Source of the DNA: Anthopleura xanthogrammica
Taxonomy: Eukaryota; Cnidaria; Anthozoa; Actiniaria; Actiniidae
Reading direction: 5' to 3'
NCBI GenBank assembly: GCA_964019055.1
Contig: OZ025207.1
Coordinates: 21,582,617-21,646,616, forward strand
Length of the DNA stretch: 64,000 nucleotides
Shown here: positions 46,568 to 59,700 of the stretch, one piece after another
Position numbering within the stretch: the first letter of the stretch is position 1
Layout: each line of letters opens with the position of its first letter
Notes under the pieces: model-generated
Databases searched by the model: none
What the model was told of the DNA's origin: nothing
The model's input: the letters and a program-made list of their open reading frames with translations, nothing else
Program-made: the position numbers and the translations under genes

Positions 46568-46639
46568 GTGTAAGCACTCTAATATTTGAAATAAATAATC
46601 AAGTTTCTAGGAAAATTTAAGAAATAGATAGGGTGTGAG

Positions 46640-47190
46640 TGGCAATTTCAGCCTTAATTAAATGAGGGTAATGATTTACAATTGCGTAAATTCTCTGGAA
46701 CGAAATTCCAGGCTTTTGCCCCATCATATGAAAAAACTCTTTTTACCGTTCTCTGTTTTATAATTAGGAAGAGGTAACTGTAGCGAGGTACTGGAACCCC
46801 TCAAGTTATAATTTGTAGCGTCCTGCTTTTGAGTAAAGAGATCTGCAAGACAAGATGGTGACATGCCATTAACTATTCTAAACATATGCTTGGCCTTTGT
46901 TTTTGCTCTTTGAATTTCGAGAGTTTCCCAACCTAGAGTTTCAGAGCTTCTTGGTGGGGGGTTTTATTACTCATATGTGTAATGGTTCTTGCAGATCTAT
47001 TTTGTAATTTCTGCAGACGTTTTGAAAGACCTTCACCAAGGATGCCCCATACCTCACTACAGTGATTAAAATGGGGTTGGACAATGGCATTATGTACAGT
47101 GACCAGAGTTTCTCTGTCTACAATAAAGTCTCGTAAATTTTGAAATCTTTGTCCCCTACTTTTTCCATCTAATTTGCATACTAGCCCCAC
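46640..47190 (-). pseudogene. 5'-truncated LINE fragment
   Basis: The minus-strand frame 47190-46933 reads LRDFIVDRETLVTVHNAIVQ and SEVWGILGEGLSKRLQKLQNRSARTI, the thumb/C-terminal part of a non-LTR reverse transcriptase. Beyond it the frame is broken, but remnants (for example SGKSLEF-like sequence) continue to about 46650. Confidence 0.75.
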
Positions 47191-47389
47191 TACTTTAAAA
47201 TGTGCTCCGAGCTATTTATTGTCATGGTGATGGGAGATTGTATTTAGGATATTTGAATCTCATGCTAGAGATTCATTTGGCCTCCCCATCCTCAAGGTAC
47301 TTCTGTACTTCTAGATGCTGATAACTTTCATGCTTTACTAAATGACTTTCAGACTTTCAATTCAACAGGTTCATTTGACCTCAGTGGTG

Positions 47390-47518
47390 CAGGGACCGCG
47401 GAGCAGGGGGGAGGGCATATAGCCCCCCAATAATGGGAGCATGCCCCCAAACCCCTTACGTCTTCCAGTATTTGGTGGTCGTTAGCCCCCCAATCCAAAT
47501 TACGCTCCGCGGTCCCTG
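47390..47518. mobile_element. 129-bp MITE with CAGGGACCGCGGAGC ends
   Basis: The termini CAGGGACCGCGGAGC (47390) and GCTCCGCGGTCCCTG (ending 47518) are perfect inverted repeats, flanked by TGGTG on both sides (47385-47389 and 47519-47523). Confidence 0.82.
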
Positions 47519-47523
47519 TGGTG

Positions 47524-50207
47524 TACGGATTATTGAAACGTGTTTGAAAAGCTTTATATTGACACTAAAACAAAAATCACTGTTTATACAAGTAACCATA
47601 CAGCATTTGGTAAATCATAATTAGAAGAAAAAAATTATATCTGATTAGCCACAAATAAGTTATCATTGAAACTTGACAAAACGATAAGGGAGCTAGCAAA
47701 CACAAAGTCATCCCCAGATTTTTGCAAAGTTGGGCAGATTTTGCATGACTGTGAAAAGGACTGTGTCGTGATTGTGCGACGCCGTTTTCACCCTCGTACT
47801 AATTATCAATCTACAATCTATTATTGGTCACACACCTTGCTGGTAGTTCGAGTGAACGCATTATTGTGCGTTTAGTTTGGAATGATATGAGTATATATGG
47901 ATACAACTCGAACGAAGAATCATATGTTAGTCTCAACTGAGAGAATCACAAGTGGTCTGAAATGGAAAACATTACGTTTAAGCTATAGAAGTCAATGGAA
48001 TAAAAAATGCCCTGCGGGCATAATTGTATTCGAGGGGTTTCGTTTCTGCGTTTTGAATATATAACAACTAATATAAAGACGAAGTCACGTTTATTTATGT
48101 CACGTTTTTAGCACTACATATACTATTTATGGGAGCTCCGCTTTTAGGCAGTGCCTAAATCTATATATTCTCTTTTATAACAAAAAATAAATAAATTAAC
48201 TGACAAAAGATACTATTTTAGTTATCTTATTGACTTTATTGATTTTGATTTGATATTGATTTTAGATTATAGAATATATGAATACATGTATAGAACAAAG
48301 GATTTTATTCAGTAAAGGTTAAGTTAAACGATTTCTTTAGTTGAAAAGTGAACTACACTGAAATTGTCGAAAAATTAAGCTTACATTCAGATGAACTTCA
48401 CATACATGAACAAGAGTCAGATTCATTAATGCAAGATAATAATTTCCTTTGTTAGTGTCGGTGCTACATCCCAAATTCCTTTTAATTCAATACTCTTACA
48501 AGTAAGGTATAGACTATAAATAGTAAATAAAGTGAAATAACAAGAAACACAGGACTATAAGAAACTGATTAAAAGAAAAAAACGAAGAACTTACATTTGT
48601 GTAGGACGAGATGAACGACGAGCACCAACTGACTAAAGATTAACACATGGGGCGTATATAAAGCGGTACGAACTCCTGAGGGACAACTAACAATGACGAC
48701 AAATACTAAAGAATGTGACGAATAGAACAATGGCTAAGATACTTGAAAACTGAACAAAAGGACACTAAGCGAAAATGTGTAAATACCTAAATCAGATCTA
48801 ACAGTTAGTAATTGGTCTTGAAAAGTTTTTTTCAGAATCTATTCTTAACCGAGTATCAAGCGAAATATCTTACAAGAACATACGCTTAAGCTTATTAAGC
48901 TTAATATCATAAAACACAACCAAGCTCAATTTGCGATTGTGTAATAATACTAGCTGCATGCAAAAGCCCGATGAATAGCGAATATTTGATGTAATACGTA
49001 TTCTTTTTCATGTTTCATTCAACATTAAAATGAATTATCTATAGAAATATCAAAACTATCCATATGATCATGAAATATGGAATCTTGTTTTGACATCAGA
49101 ATCAGTCTTGCATGAGGCTGGTTGGCGCCAAAGATTTTTTTCAAATAAGACCTTTTGCAAATTTTTCCTGTTTTTTCTTGAAATTGGATCAAAAGCTAAA
49201 ATTCAAAGTTTCAAATATCGCTTTTCTGGTTCACAAGTAATGAAGAAAAGTATGATAGATATGTAAAATGTAGTAGAAACTATTAAAGTTTTTCTGTCAG
49301 TCATAATCAATGTTTGCCGAAGCAATGGCCTTGCTAGTTAACACAAATTTTGTCGACGTTTTACGAAATCTTAGTTAACATCAATTAATTTATCTTCAGT
49401 TTCTATGAAGTGTTTTCTATGGAACTGAAGTATCTATTATTGAAGTATAATCAGGTTTTTATCGTCTACAGGCCACTTTTTCTCTCACGGAGGTTTCATT
49501 CACGAAAAGATTCATTGTAAGCTTAAGCTTAACTTAAATCTTCGCTAAATCTTCTTTAACAAGCTGCTAAAGTCGAAAAAATTGCTTTTGTTGACTTCGA
49601 TTAAACGTACTTTTGGCTTTGTAAAAATAAGAAAAAAATGGTTCTTGATCCATCTTGACTACATTATTGCGATATTTTATCTGCATTTGTGAGTAAACAA
49701 TTGCAAAGCGCGGGGACTCTGTGTTTGTATAGGGACATCGTCGTACGGACAAGGTGATCACGCCATGAAAAATCAATTCGATGGGTTACCATTTTCTCTT
49801 AAGTGTGGTGCTCCGCGCGGGAGCTCCGCTATCAGTTGAGTAAACAATTCTATAAAATTAGTGACGATGCCAATCGCAAAAAAAAAACATCCTAGTGGCA
49901 AATAAACAAAAATAATGTTTGTTTTTGGAGAGAAGGTTTTTGCTTTTTGCAAAAGGTAAAGTGAAATCCTGGTAAACGATGAAAACATGGTCATTCTTTA
50001 TTAACACGTTCCGTAGCTTGTGACGACTAAATTACACTCAGTATTAAAAAATCCAAATATAGTAAAAAAAAGTCATTGTAATTAATAAATGTATCATAAA
50101 TTGCAAAATACTAAAAGTTCAATAAGATATAAGATTTTCTCTGCTATACAATATGACTTAAAATTCTACTCGTTTTCTCCCTCTGAAAACTAACATGTGA
50201 GCGTTCT
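47524..50207. other. Gene-poor spacer with a possible leader exon
   Basis: No coding gene is supported. At 48656-48664 TATATAAAG is a good TATA box on the plus strand. On the minus strand a donor AAAT/GTAAGTT occurs near 48595, which could be an untranslated first exon of transporter copy 1, 2.3 kb from its start codon. The two readings point in opposite directions and neither is proven. Confidence 0.3.
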
Positions 50208-53200
50208 ATGCATAGAATTTTCAAATGTGCAGTATGCAGTATGTTAATTACGATGGGCAGTCACGCGTTTTCAAGCTGCGCGTTTTTATTGCTTTTACTC
50301 CATATTGGTTGCACTGACTTGGCATATAAACGTAACAACCAGTTACTAAGTAGTTCAAGTACAAATTGGAGCATTTTCAGAGATGGTAACAACACATTCT
50401 CGTGGTTTTCATCGAAAAACGTCTTCTACTCAAATAATTATTCAAGATGTACTGTTCACTGGGTGGACAATACCTTGACTATCGTTGATTGCTACCCATT
50501 GTTTTCATTGTCATGGACCAACTATTATCATCAAAGAGGCATTCATTTTGGAGTCCTTAATCTATCATTCCATTCAAGACAAAGAAAAGCTCGTAGACAT
50601 AAGAGTCCTTGCTTGTACTATAGCAACTCAATAGCGACATTCCATCTACCTATCGAAGGCGATTTAGTGTTCAAACTAAATCCAAGACCTAACACTACAC
50701 ATATTACTGACTCAAATTTGCATTCCAATGTTATTTACAAGAACAAGGACAGCACAGCACAACGCATTCCTGTGCGAATATCTACCAGAATGAATATGAA
50801 TCATTGGTCTATGGTCAATAAACATCAGACAATACGTTACGATCGCACTCTCATCACAATACCTCGTACACCATTTGTTCCTCAATTATCGAATAACATC
50901 AGATTTGCTACGTGGAACGCCCAGTCTGTCAATAAGAAAGCTGGTTCCATATGTGATTTGATCATATCAAAACACATTGATATTTTAACTATCACTGAAA
51001 CATGGCTCTGTGCTGACCAAGAAACTAGCAATAACAACACCATTGCGGAAACGCTTCACACTTTGAAGGACTACGATTTTCATCACGCCCCCAGAATCAA
51101 TAGAACAGGTGGTGGAGTGGGTGTTCTCTTGCGCAGGGGATTTAAAGTGATCAGAAACGAACCCCTCCTATTTACATCTATGGAATATATGGACTTATCA
51201 ATCAGCTATGGAACATCAACTATTCGTCTAATCACCATCTACAGACCTCCCCCATCCAAGAAGAACCGCGCGACACCAGAAACATTCTTCAAAGACTTTT
51301 CAACTCTCTTAGAAACAGTAGCACTTATACCTGAGTATGTATTACTAAGTGGAGATTTCAACTTTCACATGGATAATGATAATGATACTATCGCAAACTC
51401 TTTTAAAGACATGCTGGATTCAGCAGGTTTAGTCCAACACGTCGTGATGCCAACACACCGTAGCGGTCATACGCTCGATCTCCTTATAGACAGAAGTGAT
51501 CACACTAAACTATCTAAAATATCGGTCATTGACGATCTTCCATCTGACCATAGTGTAGTAACTTGCTCTCTCGCCTTCGCCAAACCTCCAGCTGGAAAGG
51601 CTCACTGTCGCCGTCGTCACCTTAAAGGCATCGACTTGTCATCGTTGAAAGCTGACATTTTAAACTCTTTATCTAGTCTTATTAATGAGCACAATCCCAA
51701 CAAATACATCGAACACTATAATCAGGAACTTCGAAATGTACTTGACAAACATGCACCTGAGACACATAGATCCTTCACTCTACGTCCACATGCTCCTTGG
51801 TACTTTTCTGAGTTACGTGATGCAAAGCGTGAAAAACGTCGTAGTGAGCGTGCTTATCGTTCATCAGGACTAGAGATTCACAAGCAAATCTACAAGGATC
51901 AGTGCAAGCGCTATACATCTTTAGTGGACCAATACAAGGCCGAGTACTACAAATCAAAAATTGAATCTTCTGATAATAGTCAGCTATTCCGGCTGATTGA
52001 TGGTATGTTTAGGGTAAAACCGCCGCCTATCTTACCTTCGCATACTTCATCCCTGGAGTTAGCTGAAAGATTTAGTAATTACTTCATCGAAAAGATTGAT
52101 AACCTAAGACAGAATATATCCTACTCAGTGCCATACAAATCACCGCTAAACACTTGTCATTCTGTCAACTGCAGTCTTAGCAAATTTGATCAAGTCTCTA
52201 GTGATACTGTAAGTAAAGTTATACAAAAATCACCATCTAAGTCTTGCTCGTTAGATCCACTCCCGACACGCCTATTGAAATCCTGCATTGTGGAGGTATT
52301 GCCTGTAATAACATCTTTAGTTAACTCCTCGCTACAACTGGGTATCTTTCCCACTAAGCTGAAGGAAGGACGATTACTCCCTGTAATTAAGAAAACATCA
52401 CTCACTAAAGAAGATCTATCCAACTACAGGCCAATTACCAATCTTCCATTCATTGGTAAACTTATTGAACGCATTGCTGCCACCCAGGTTCGTGACTACC
52501 TCTCAAGAAATGATCTCTATCCTAAATTTCAATCTGCGTATCAAACATTCCACAGTACTGAGACCGCTCTTCTTCGAGTACACAATGATATCATCAGAGC
52601 GTTAGACAAAAAGTTGGAAGTCATCCTGGTATTATTGGACTTGTCATCCGCCTTTGATACTGTAGACCATACATCACTAATTGATAGACTCAGCATCAAC
52701 TTTGGTTTCTCTGACATTGTACTTAAATGGTTTGAATCGTACATCACAGGACGTACTCAGAAAGTCGCTATTGGATCTTCTGAATCAGCATCCAAGACTA
52801 TCAAATCTGGTATTGCCCAAGGTTCCGTGATGGGTCCATTGTTGTTCATACTATACTTAGCTCCTCTGGAGAACATCATTAAATCACATGGATTAGACTG
52901 CATGTTGTATGCGGACGACACGCAACTTTACATAACAATGAATCCTGACTGTAGAGCTTCAACTCTAACTAATTTGGAACAATGTATTAGTGAGGTACAA
53001 GCATTTTTTACTAAAAAATAAGCTTAGCTGCAATACATCAAAGACTGAAATAGTTCATTTTACGTCACGTTTTTCGAAACAAATTTCAATACCTAGCATA
53101 ATTGTTGGCCAACATATAGTAACTACTAGTAAAGAGGCTCGTAATTTAGGAGTAGTACTTGACCAGCATCTTTCTATGTCTAGTCACGTAAATAAGGTTT

Positions 53201-53754
53201 GCCGCTCAGCCTCGTTAGCCATCAGAAATATTGGTAGGATACGGAAATATCTTGATAGTTCTTCTGCTGAGCGCTTAGTCCATGCCTTTGTATCCTCAAA
53301 GCTAGACTATTGTAATAGTGTTTTATATGGCATATCTGCCAAACAGTTATGCAAACTTCAGCGCATTCAAAATTCCGCAGCTAGATTAGTGACTAGAACC
53401 AAAAAGAGGGAACACATAACTCCAATACTATATAAATTACATTGGCTACCTATACAGTCTCGTATCACTTTCAAGGTATTACTGCTCACTTATAAGATCA
53501 TTAATTGTAATGCGCCTTTGTATCTAACTAGTTTACTAGAACATTATTTACCTAAACGTACGTTACGTTCAGCCACTAAAGGTCTCCTAGTGGTTCCTAG
53601 ATCAGCGACCTCTACATATGGAGACCGAGCTTTCGCAAATGCAGCTCCAAAATTGTGGAATAAATTACCACAAATTATAAGAAACGCGGAATCAATTAAC
53701 AAGTTTAAATCAAAACTTAAAACGCATTTATTCAAAGAAGCTTTTAATTGTTAG
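50208..53754 (+). pseudogene. Near-intact CR1/L2-type LINE ORF (endonuclease and RT), one frameshift
   Basis: The first frame (50208-53021) has a hydrophobic N-terminus and a basic linker. An apurinic endonuclease domain starts at FATWNAQSVNKK and includes LSGDFNFHMD and LPSDHSVV; an RT domain carries VLLDLSSAFDTVDH, GIAQGSVMGPLLF and LYADDTQLY. It stops after VQAFFTKK because of one extra A in the A run near 53014-53019. The next frame continues exactly at NKLSCNTSKTEIVHF and runs to 53754 with HLDYCNS-type, RLVTRTKKREHI and FKSKLKTHLF blocks. One base separates this copy from a single ORF of about 1,180 codons. It would copy itself by target-primed reverse transcription. The N-terminal hydrophobic stretch is unusual-looking, but I cannot assign it a function. 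Confidence 0.9.
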
Positions 53755-54030
53755 TTGATATTACGAGATCATACTGTTACTTCGTTTATCTAGAATATTA
53801 TCGACGCTTTATTATCGACTTTATATTAGTTTTATTAGCTCTATATTTAGTATTTAATTTCGTTTTATTTGCTCTATATTTAGTATTTAATTCGTTTTAT
53901 TTCACGTCTATTATATCGTATATTTTAAACTTCATTTGTAAATAGATATATTTTATAATGTAAGCGCATTGAGGCTTGCGAAATGCGCAAGAATTGTTAA
54001 TTAAATTAAATTAAATTAAATTAAATTAAA
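53755..54030 (+). repeat. LINE 3' UTR and (TTAAA)n tail
   Basis: AT-rich 3' region ending in GCATTGAGGCTTGCGAAATG and seven ATTAA units (53996-54030). CR1/L2-type LINEs end in short microsatellites rather than poly-A. Confidence 0.8.
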
Positions 54031-54066
54031 TGTAGTGGTAGTGTGTGTGAGAGAAAAGTTTCCCCA

Positions 54067-54225
54067 ATAGAGCTTTTTCACTCACGTGACAAGGCAGCCA
54101 TATTGGTGTACCAAAAAATAGAAAAGTTTGTTGCCTAAAAATAGAGTTCAATTTCCGGAGGATAGAAAACGTATTGTTTAGGTACACCAATATGGCCGCT
54201 CTGACGTCACGTGAAAATAGTCTAT
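54067..54225. mobile_element. MITE, imperfect 45-bp TIRs
   Basis: CACGTGACAAGGCAGCCATA with TTGGTGTACC on the left pairs with GGTACACCAATATGGCCGC and ACGTCACGTG on the right. It begins 36 bp after the LINE tail. Confidence 0.8.
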
Positions 54226-54391
54226 TAGTGCGAAAGGGCTATAACGACTAGACACTTAGATAAAGAGATTGATTTTTTAATAGTTTTCCAGAGTTTTTGT
54301 TTTTGTTTTCTTTATTCTATTAAGCCAAGGCCAATCTGATACATGGTACAATCTAATACATGGTTTTATGGTACCCATCACTTGTTGAAAA

Positions 54392-55646
54392 CTAACGCCT
54401 GCTGGTTTTCCTTTTATAGAAATTAGCAGCTTCCATAGCCCATCTGTTGATCAGCGCTGGGAGTTCCTCTATTGCTTCCTCGGTACGCTGTTCTACTTTC
54501 CTCACAAGTCCTGCCATATTATTCCGAATATTGTTCATAAAAATATTCTTTGCATCTCGGTCAACGTATTCCTTGTTATTGATAATTTGATCGATTCTGT
54601 TTCGGATGTTATCCATTCTCTTTCGGTTTTCGTGCTTTTCCGGTCCTTGTGCAGAGTACGCCTTGATGAATTTATCTGTTATCAATAAATGGAGAGTGAT
54701 ATGAAAAAATTATCTTTAAAAGTAGTTCTAAAATATTGTTGGGTTACAAGAGCTGCTACCTAGTTGCTGCACAGCGAAATAAAATTAAAAAGTATCGGTC
54801 AGGATCTACTTAAAATGTCTTAATAATTACTAAAATGAATATTCCGTCTTAATTCATAAAAAAATCCTATCCATGTTTTTACGAGGGTAGCACTTTTAAA
54901 ATAGCCAGTGGCTAACAAACCCATGGCCGTCGTTCCATGATTGAATTGGAATTTAGAAGTTTATTGATATGCAAACTGTTTGTTGTTGATATGTATATGA
55001 TAAGTCAGCAAAGATTCGGGGTATACAGTGAGCCAGCGGCACAATTACCTAAGATTACGGACCAAAATCTTGTTCTGTCGTTATTTCCCGCTACCTCATT
55101 TTGCAAACTTGGAAAAATTCGTTTGAAAAACCATACACATTTAGCACATATTAACTTACCAATATATTCGATTGCCGCATGTCTAAGTTTTGCCATGGTT
55201 TCACCCCATTGCAATGCATTTTTATCTTGTCCTTCTTGTTTCTTTCCATACACAGCGAGCTTGTCGCGATCTGTTGTAAGCAGTTGGTCTGTCTTATATG
55301 CCCTGTAGGCATTAATAATCAATGGGAATTGATTCGTCATATCCTTTCCAGTATGTTTGTCGGTAATCATAAGGCTGTTTTCTGATTTTGAAACCCTACA
55401 AAAGAATTTAAGAGGCGTGTTGGTGAACACATATTCAATCATATTTGTGAAACCTTTGGCGATGTTGTTGAATAAGTGATCGCCTTTCTTGTGCTGCACC
55501 ATTCTGCTTTGTGCGCTGGCTTCTACTCCATGGAATTGAAGACTTCCTTCTCCATCATGAACGCGTTCTTCTCCACTGTGGATCCGACATTCCCCACCAA
55601 ACACGAAAATCACAAGGAGTATCGTAACACGCTGCTTGAGATCCAT
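54392..55646 (-). CDS. Secreted-protein family gene D
   Basis: Exons 55646-55160 (donor GTAAGT, phase 1) and 54675-54392 (acceptor TTATTGATAACAG) give 256 residues. The start ATGGATCTCAAG lies two bases after the acceptor CACTTCCCCAG. Signal peptide: RVTILLVIFVFGGEC. Family blocks are KKGDHLFNNIAKGFTNMIEYVF, DMTNQFPLIINAY, LLTTDRDKLAVYGKK, IDQIINNKEYVDRDAKNIF and INRWAMEAANFYK. It lies downstream of transporter copy 2 in the same orientation, as gene C does for copy 1. Open sequence past the donor (to 55005) is intron read-through. Confidence 0.82.
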
Positions 55647-56140
55647 GGCTGGGGAAGTGAAGTTGATCATATTTATGTGATAAGTCTGAATAACAAGATG
55701 ATGATGTTAAGCGTAATGTCAGGCTTTGTAGCATCCTATGCATGACCTTCTAAACCTTTCGAAGCGATAAGAAGATGCAATTCAAGTTGTTTAATCTGGT
55801 ATTCTAATTATATCGAAAGTTTGAAAATGATTCCCACAAAAATAGCATCTGAATCAAATTTGTTCGGAAATTCCTACTTTAAAACCCCTTTTTCGCCAAT
55901 TTTCCGAATTAAACACTTGAATTGAAGGTTAACTATTAACCAATATTTCGTAAACTCTATCAAGCTGACACCATATATCAAGCAAATTCCAAAGAAGTTC
56001 TTAAAGGTGTCTGCTTAATTGAGGTACCACTTTCTTTGAAATTCAAATATTGAATTATGTGTTGCGTCACATTTACTAAAATATGTATCTGAGGCAACAT
56101 ATCGAATTGTGTATACAGGGAAAGGGAGGGTATCAAAAAC

Positions 56141-56392
56141 CTTTGCTGCTTCTGATGTCTTGATTTTTCCTTTTGATGATCAGTTCTTAAAAGTCAGTAG
56201 GCACGAGCTCCAAGTGAATACACAGAAACATATGGTTTTTATCACGATGTTTTATCATCAAGTTTTCGTCATCGAGTTTCAAGCTGTGCGCAGATACTAC
56301 CACTACAGGTAACACTTTGTAAAAAAACTGAAGCCTGTGTTTAACGGCTGTCAAAAATTCTTACCAAAAACTGGTACGTGATTTGAACCTCA
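56141..56392 (-). promoter_or_regulatory. Leader exon and conserved block upstream of gene D
   Basis: Block 56277-56392 with GTAGTGGTAGTATCTGCGCA and CAGCTTGAAAC; the leader exon ends CAGCAAAG/GTTTTTG at 56141. It starts about 320 bp after the stop codon of transporter copy 2. Confidence 0.55.
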
Positions 56393-56708
56393 GACAAGAT
56401 TTTGGGAGTTACTGAGGTGTCAACTTGAAGTTCTAACATAGGGCATCTTGTCATTATTTGGACAAAAACACATGAAAAACTTTCGTTGTAAAAACTTAAC
56501 AGTCCTTTTCATTATTTAAGATTCAAGAGATGGCCGCCATATCGTAGAAGTAGTCGATTGACTCTTTGTTATTATCAAATAAATCAGTTATTACACAGCA
56601 AAAATTTATTGCAATCGATATCCCTAAGGTTACAATGGTTTTTTTTAATCACTCGTTGCCAGATTCGTATCCACAGTTGGTGAGCATCTCACTGTTGTGT
56701 GCTACAAG

Positions 56709-59700
56709 TTATTCATCTATTTCTATAGAATTGGTTGGATATCTGACGTTCAATATTTGCTGTGTCTTGAAGGAAATCCAATCTAAAAAAAATATATTAA
56801 TAGTTGAAATAACAATAACTGATGTCTTTTAATGCCCGCCCATTAAGATCGACGTTAAAGATCTACAAATACTGACTGCTTACCAAGACAAACCAGGATG
56901 CATCGAGGTGTTGCTTTGAAGTGAATAAAGAAATAGTACACAGGAATCCCAAGCAAGATAAACACAAGAGGAATCGACGACTCCAGTGGTGCCTCGACGA
57001 AGGGTGTGATGGTCAGGTACAGAGAAATGATGAGAAACAACACGGGAATGAAGATTGGAAGCTGTGAAGAGAATTATAATGGCTTTTCAGTTTGCCATAA
57101 CTGAATAAGAGCGAAATGTCAGCGATTTCTTGTGTCATTTCCTTCATTGTTGTTCATGAGATACCGCTTGAAATGTGCCACAAGGCTGTGCTACTAGCCA
57201 ATGTTCCTGATACCGATGAAAGAAATAATGCCAGCCTTATTATATGACAACAAAGCCTGATCGCAATTTTGTTTCAGCAACGTCATAGACGGGTATAATC
57301 GACTCTCAATTTACAGTGGGAGAAACTAGCGTCAGCAATGGCAGCGATCTTTCCAGTTTTGACCCAAAATTTTTTTCGACACCGTCAAACATATTTAATA
57401 TATTTTACCTTAAGGTGACTGACTACTTTTGAACGTTCAATTTGAGCCCACGATGTGCGCGCGCACAACAATTGCTCAAAACCGCATAACAACCTTCAAA
57501 ATTTTATTGAGGAACCATACACGTTTTGAACTTCGACAGAGCAAAAACCCCGAATTTTGCACGGGACTCTATATTTTTCTCTGAATTTCCTAATACAAAA
57601 GGTAAAATGCAATCTTTTGAGAAAGTTTGAGAAAAACGTAATTATTAGAACTTATAAAAAAAGCGTTTCATGTGTTTTTGTTGTTGTAGTTTGAGTACGC
57701 TTTTCGGTTGATTGAGCTAACAAGAAGCTGAATATTTAGCTTATTTTTAAAACTTTCTTCAATTTTTTTTAGTTAGTCTTCAAAAATAATGTTTAAAGTA
57801 GATGTCCTGAGAAAATTGCTTCCAGAAATTCTTCAATTTTTGAGTTGTGAATTTTTGTGTGCAAAGCTTCATTTTTCTTTCGAAATCTTGTCAAGATGGT
57901 CATATTCAAAATTTATTATCTCGAAAACGTGCTCGGGACACCCCATTTTTCTTTTCATTTTTGGAATCAGCGTTAAATTCTGTGTAAAATATCTTTCTAA
58001 GAACATTTTGTAATTATTCTTTGCTAAGGTAGTCAGTCACCTTAAAGGGTCTCTGTAGTTCAGGTCTTTTGTATCTCGTCCACAGCAAACCAATCACTGT
58101 CATTGTGTAAATCAGCCATACAGCAGTGCTGAAGACTTTGATCAAACTTTCAATAGTACTCTTCTTTGGTACCAAGAATAAACATGACATCGCAGTCTAA
58201 GACAGAAATGAAAAGAATTCAAAAGTTTGACATGAACGGTTCATATGTATTTATGTATATTTAACTCAAACAAAGGAACCTTCTCAAAGCTCAATTCTTA
58301 AGCTAACTAGAAGGACCAATTAAGTTGTGTTTCTTTCTCTACAAGATAGCAGGAATCTATTGAATTTGTATGTTAAAAAGTTAAAGTACCGATAGCAGCA
58401 AGGCTGGAATAGGTGTTCTCTCGGTGGTGTGAATCATGGCCAGGAATGATGGTAGATGACCCTCGCGAGCTGCAGACAACATCACCCTGTGGAGGAAGAG
58501 AATAGTAATAAAAAATTGATCATGAATCATTTTACAAATTCCGATAAGACCAAAAGGGAGGAAGAGGCCTTGGAACCAGACGAAGTGTTTTCAACACCAC
58601 CATTCGCCTCTTTTTTCCACTGGTGATAAATTAGGGTATTTACGTTGTTTTATCACTTAACTTCCTGTAGAGAATGCAATGCCATTTGAAGACCCAAATA
58701 TAGAACAAGCTACGAACACAGGTACAATCCATACCGCTTGATAACCGTAGACACGTTTAACTACAGTCTGGAAATGGAATGCAAATGAAAAAATGGAAAA
58801 AATCTAAAATATCGACATTGCATTATATGAATATGTACAAAGGGTAATATACCTTATCGGCGACTGCGTTGAAATGTACCTTCCCACCTAATCCAAAACG
58901 TCTGGGAATGAAAACTTTTGTTCAAAAAATTTTCACATGATATCGGTTTACAAAAAAAAAAAAGAAATCTTATTCCCAGAGGCTTTGACTTCGGTAGAGA
59001 CGTACATAGCAATGCGTTAGCCGATAAGGTCGATAAGGTCTATTTGCAAAGCAGATGAAATCCCTGCATGCAAAAAGTGGGAAGATCATCTCGATAGTCC
59101 CTACTGTCTCTTATCGATGCGTTAATTGGATCGTAATTGGATTACTTAATCAAAGACACTAGTGGAAAGTTTGTATGACAAACCATTTACTGAATACGAA
59201 ACAAAGCAAATCACATGACTTGAAACCACTTCTAAACCAACCAAAATAGTCTGAAATGGTTATGATATAAGTACTCCACAGTCCTAAAAACAGCTTTATA
59301 AAGCAAAAAAGGTCCATAAGCTGATAGTCATAGTAATGAGCATCGAATTTACCACTGCAGTTGCTGGGGATTCCTTCAGTTCTTGTGGAGTCAAAATAGC
59401 CAAGTATCCAACATTAACCAGTAAATAACAACAGGTTACCATGACGACGCTACCCAGAACTGACCATGGCATGTTTCTGTCGACAAGTTAAGTAAATAAC
59501 GAACACTGACATATGTAATGGTGTTGAAAGTGTATCCTTATGCGCCACCCCCGTTTCAGTTTAGAATACATTTTTAATGCCATTTTTTACCTTTTATTTT
59601 TTTGAAATATCCTAAAACGCAGGAAATAACCATATTTTTAATACTTTTACTTGGTGATTAAGGTTCGTTTAACGCCGAATTCTGACAACTTTTCCCAACC

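Noticed and set aside
55005..55159. C-terminal extension of gene D past its exon
   Set aside because: A GTAAGT donor at 55159 in the conserved phase-1 position shows it is intron.
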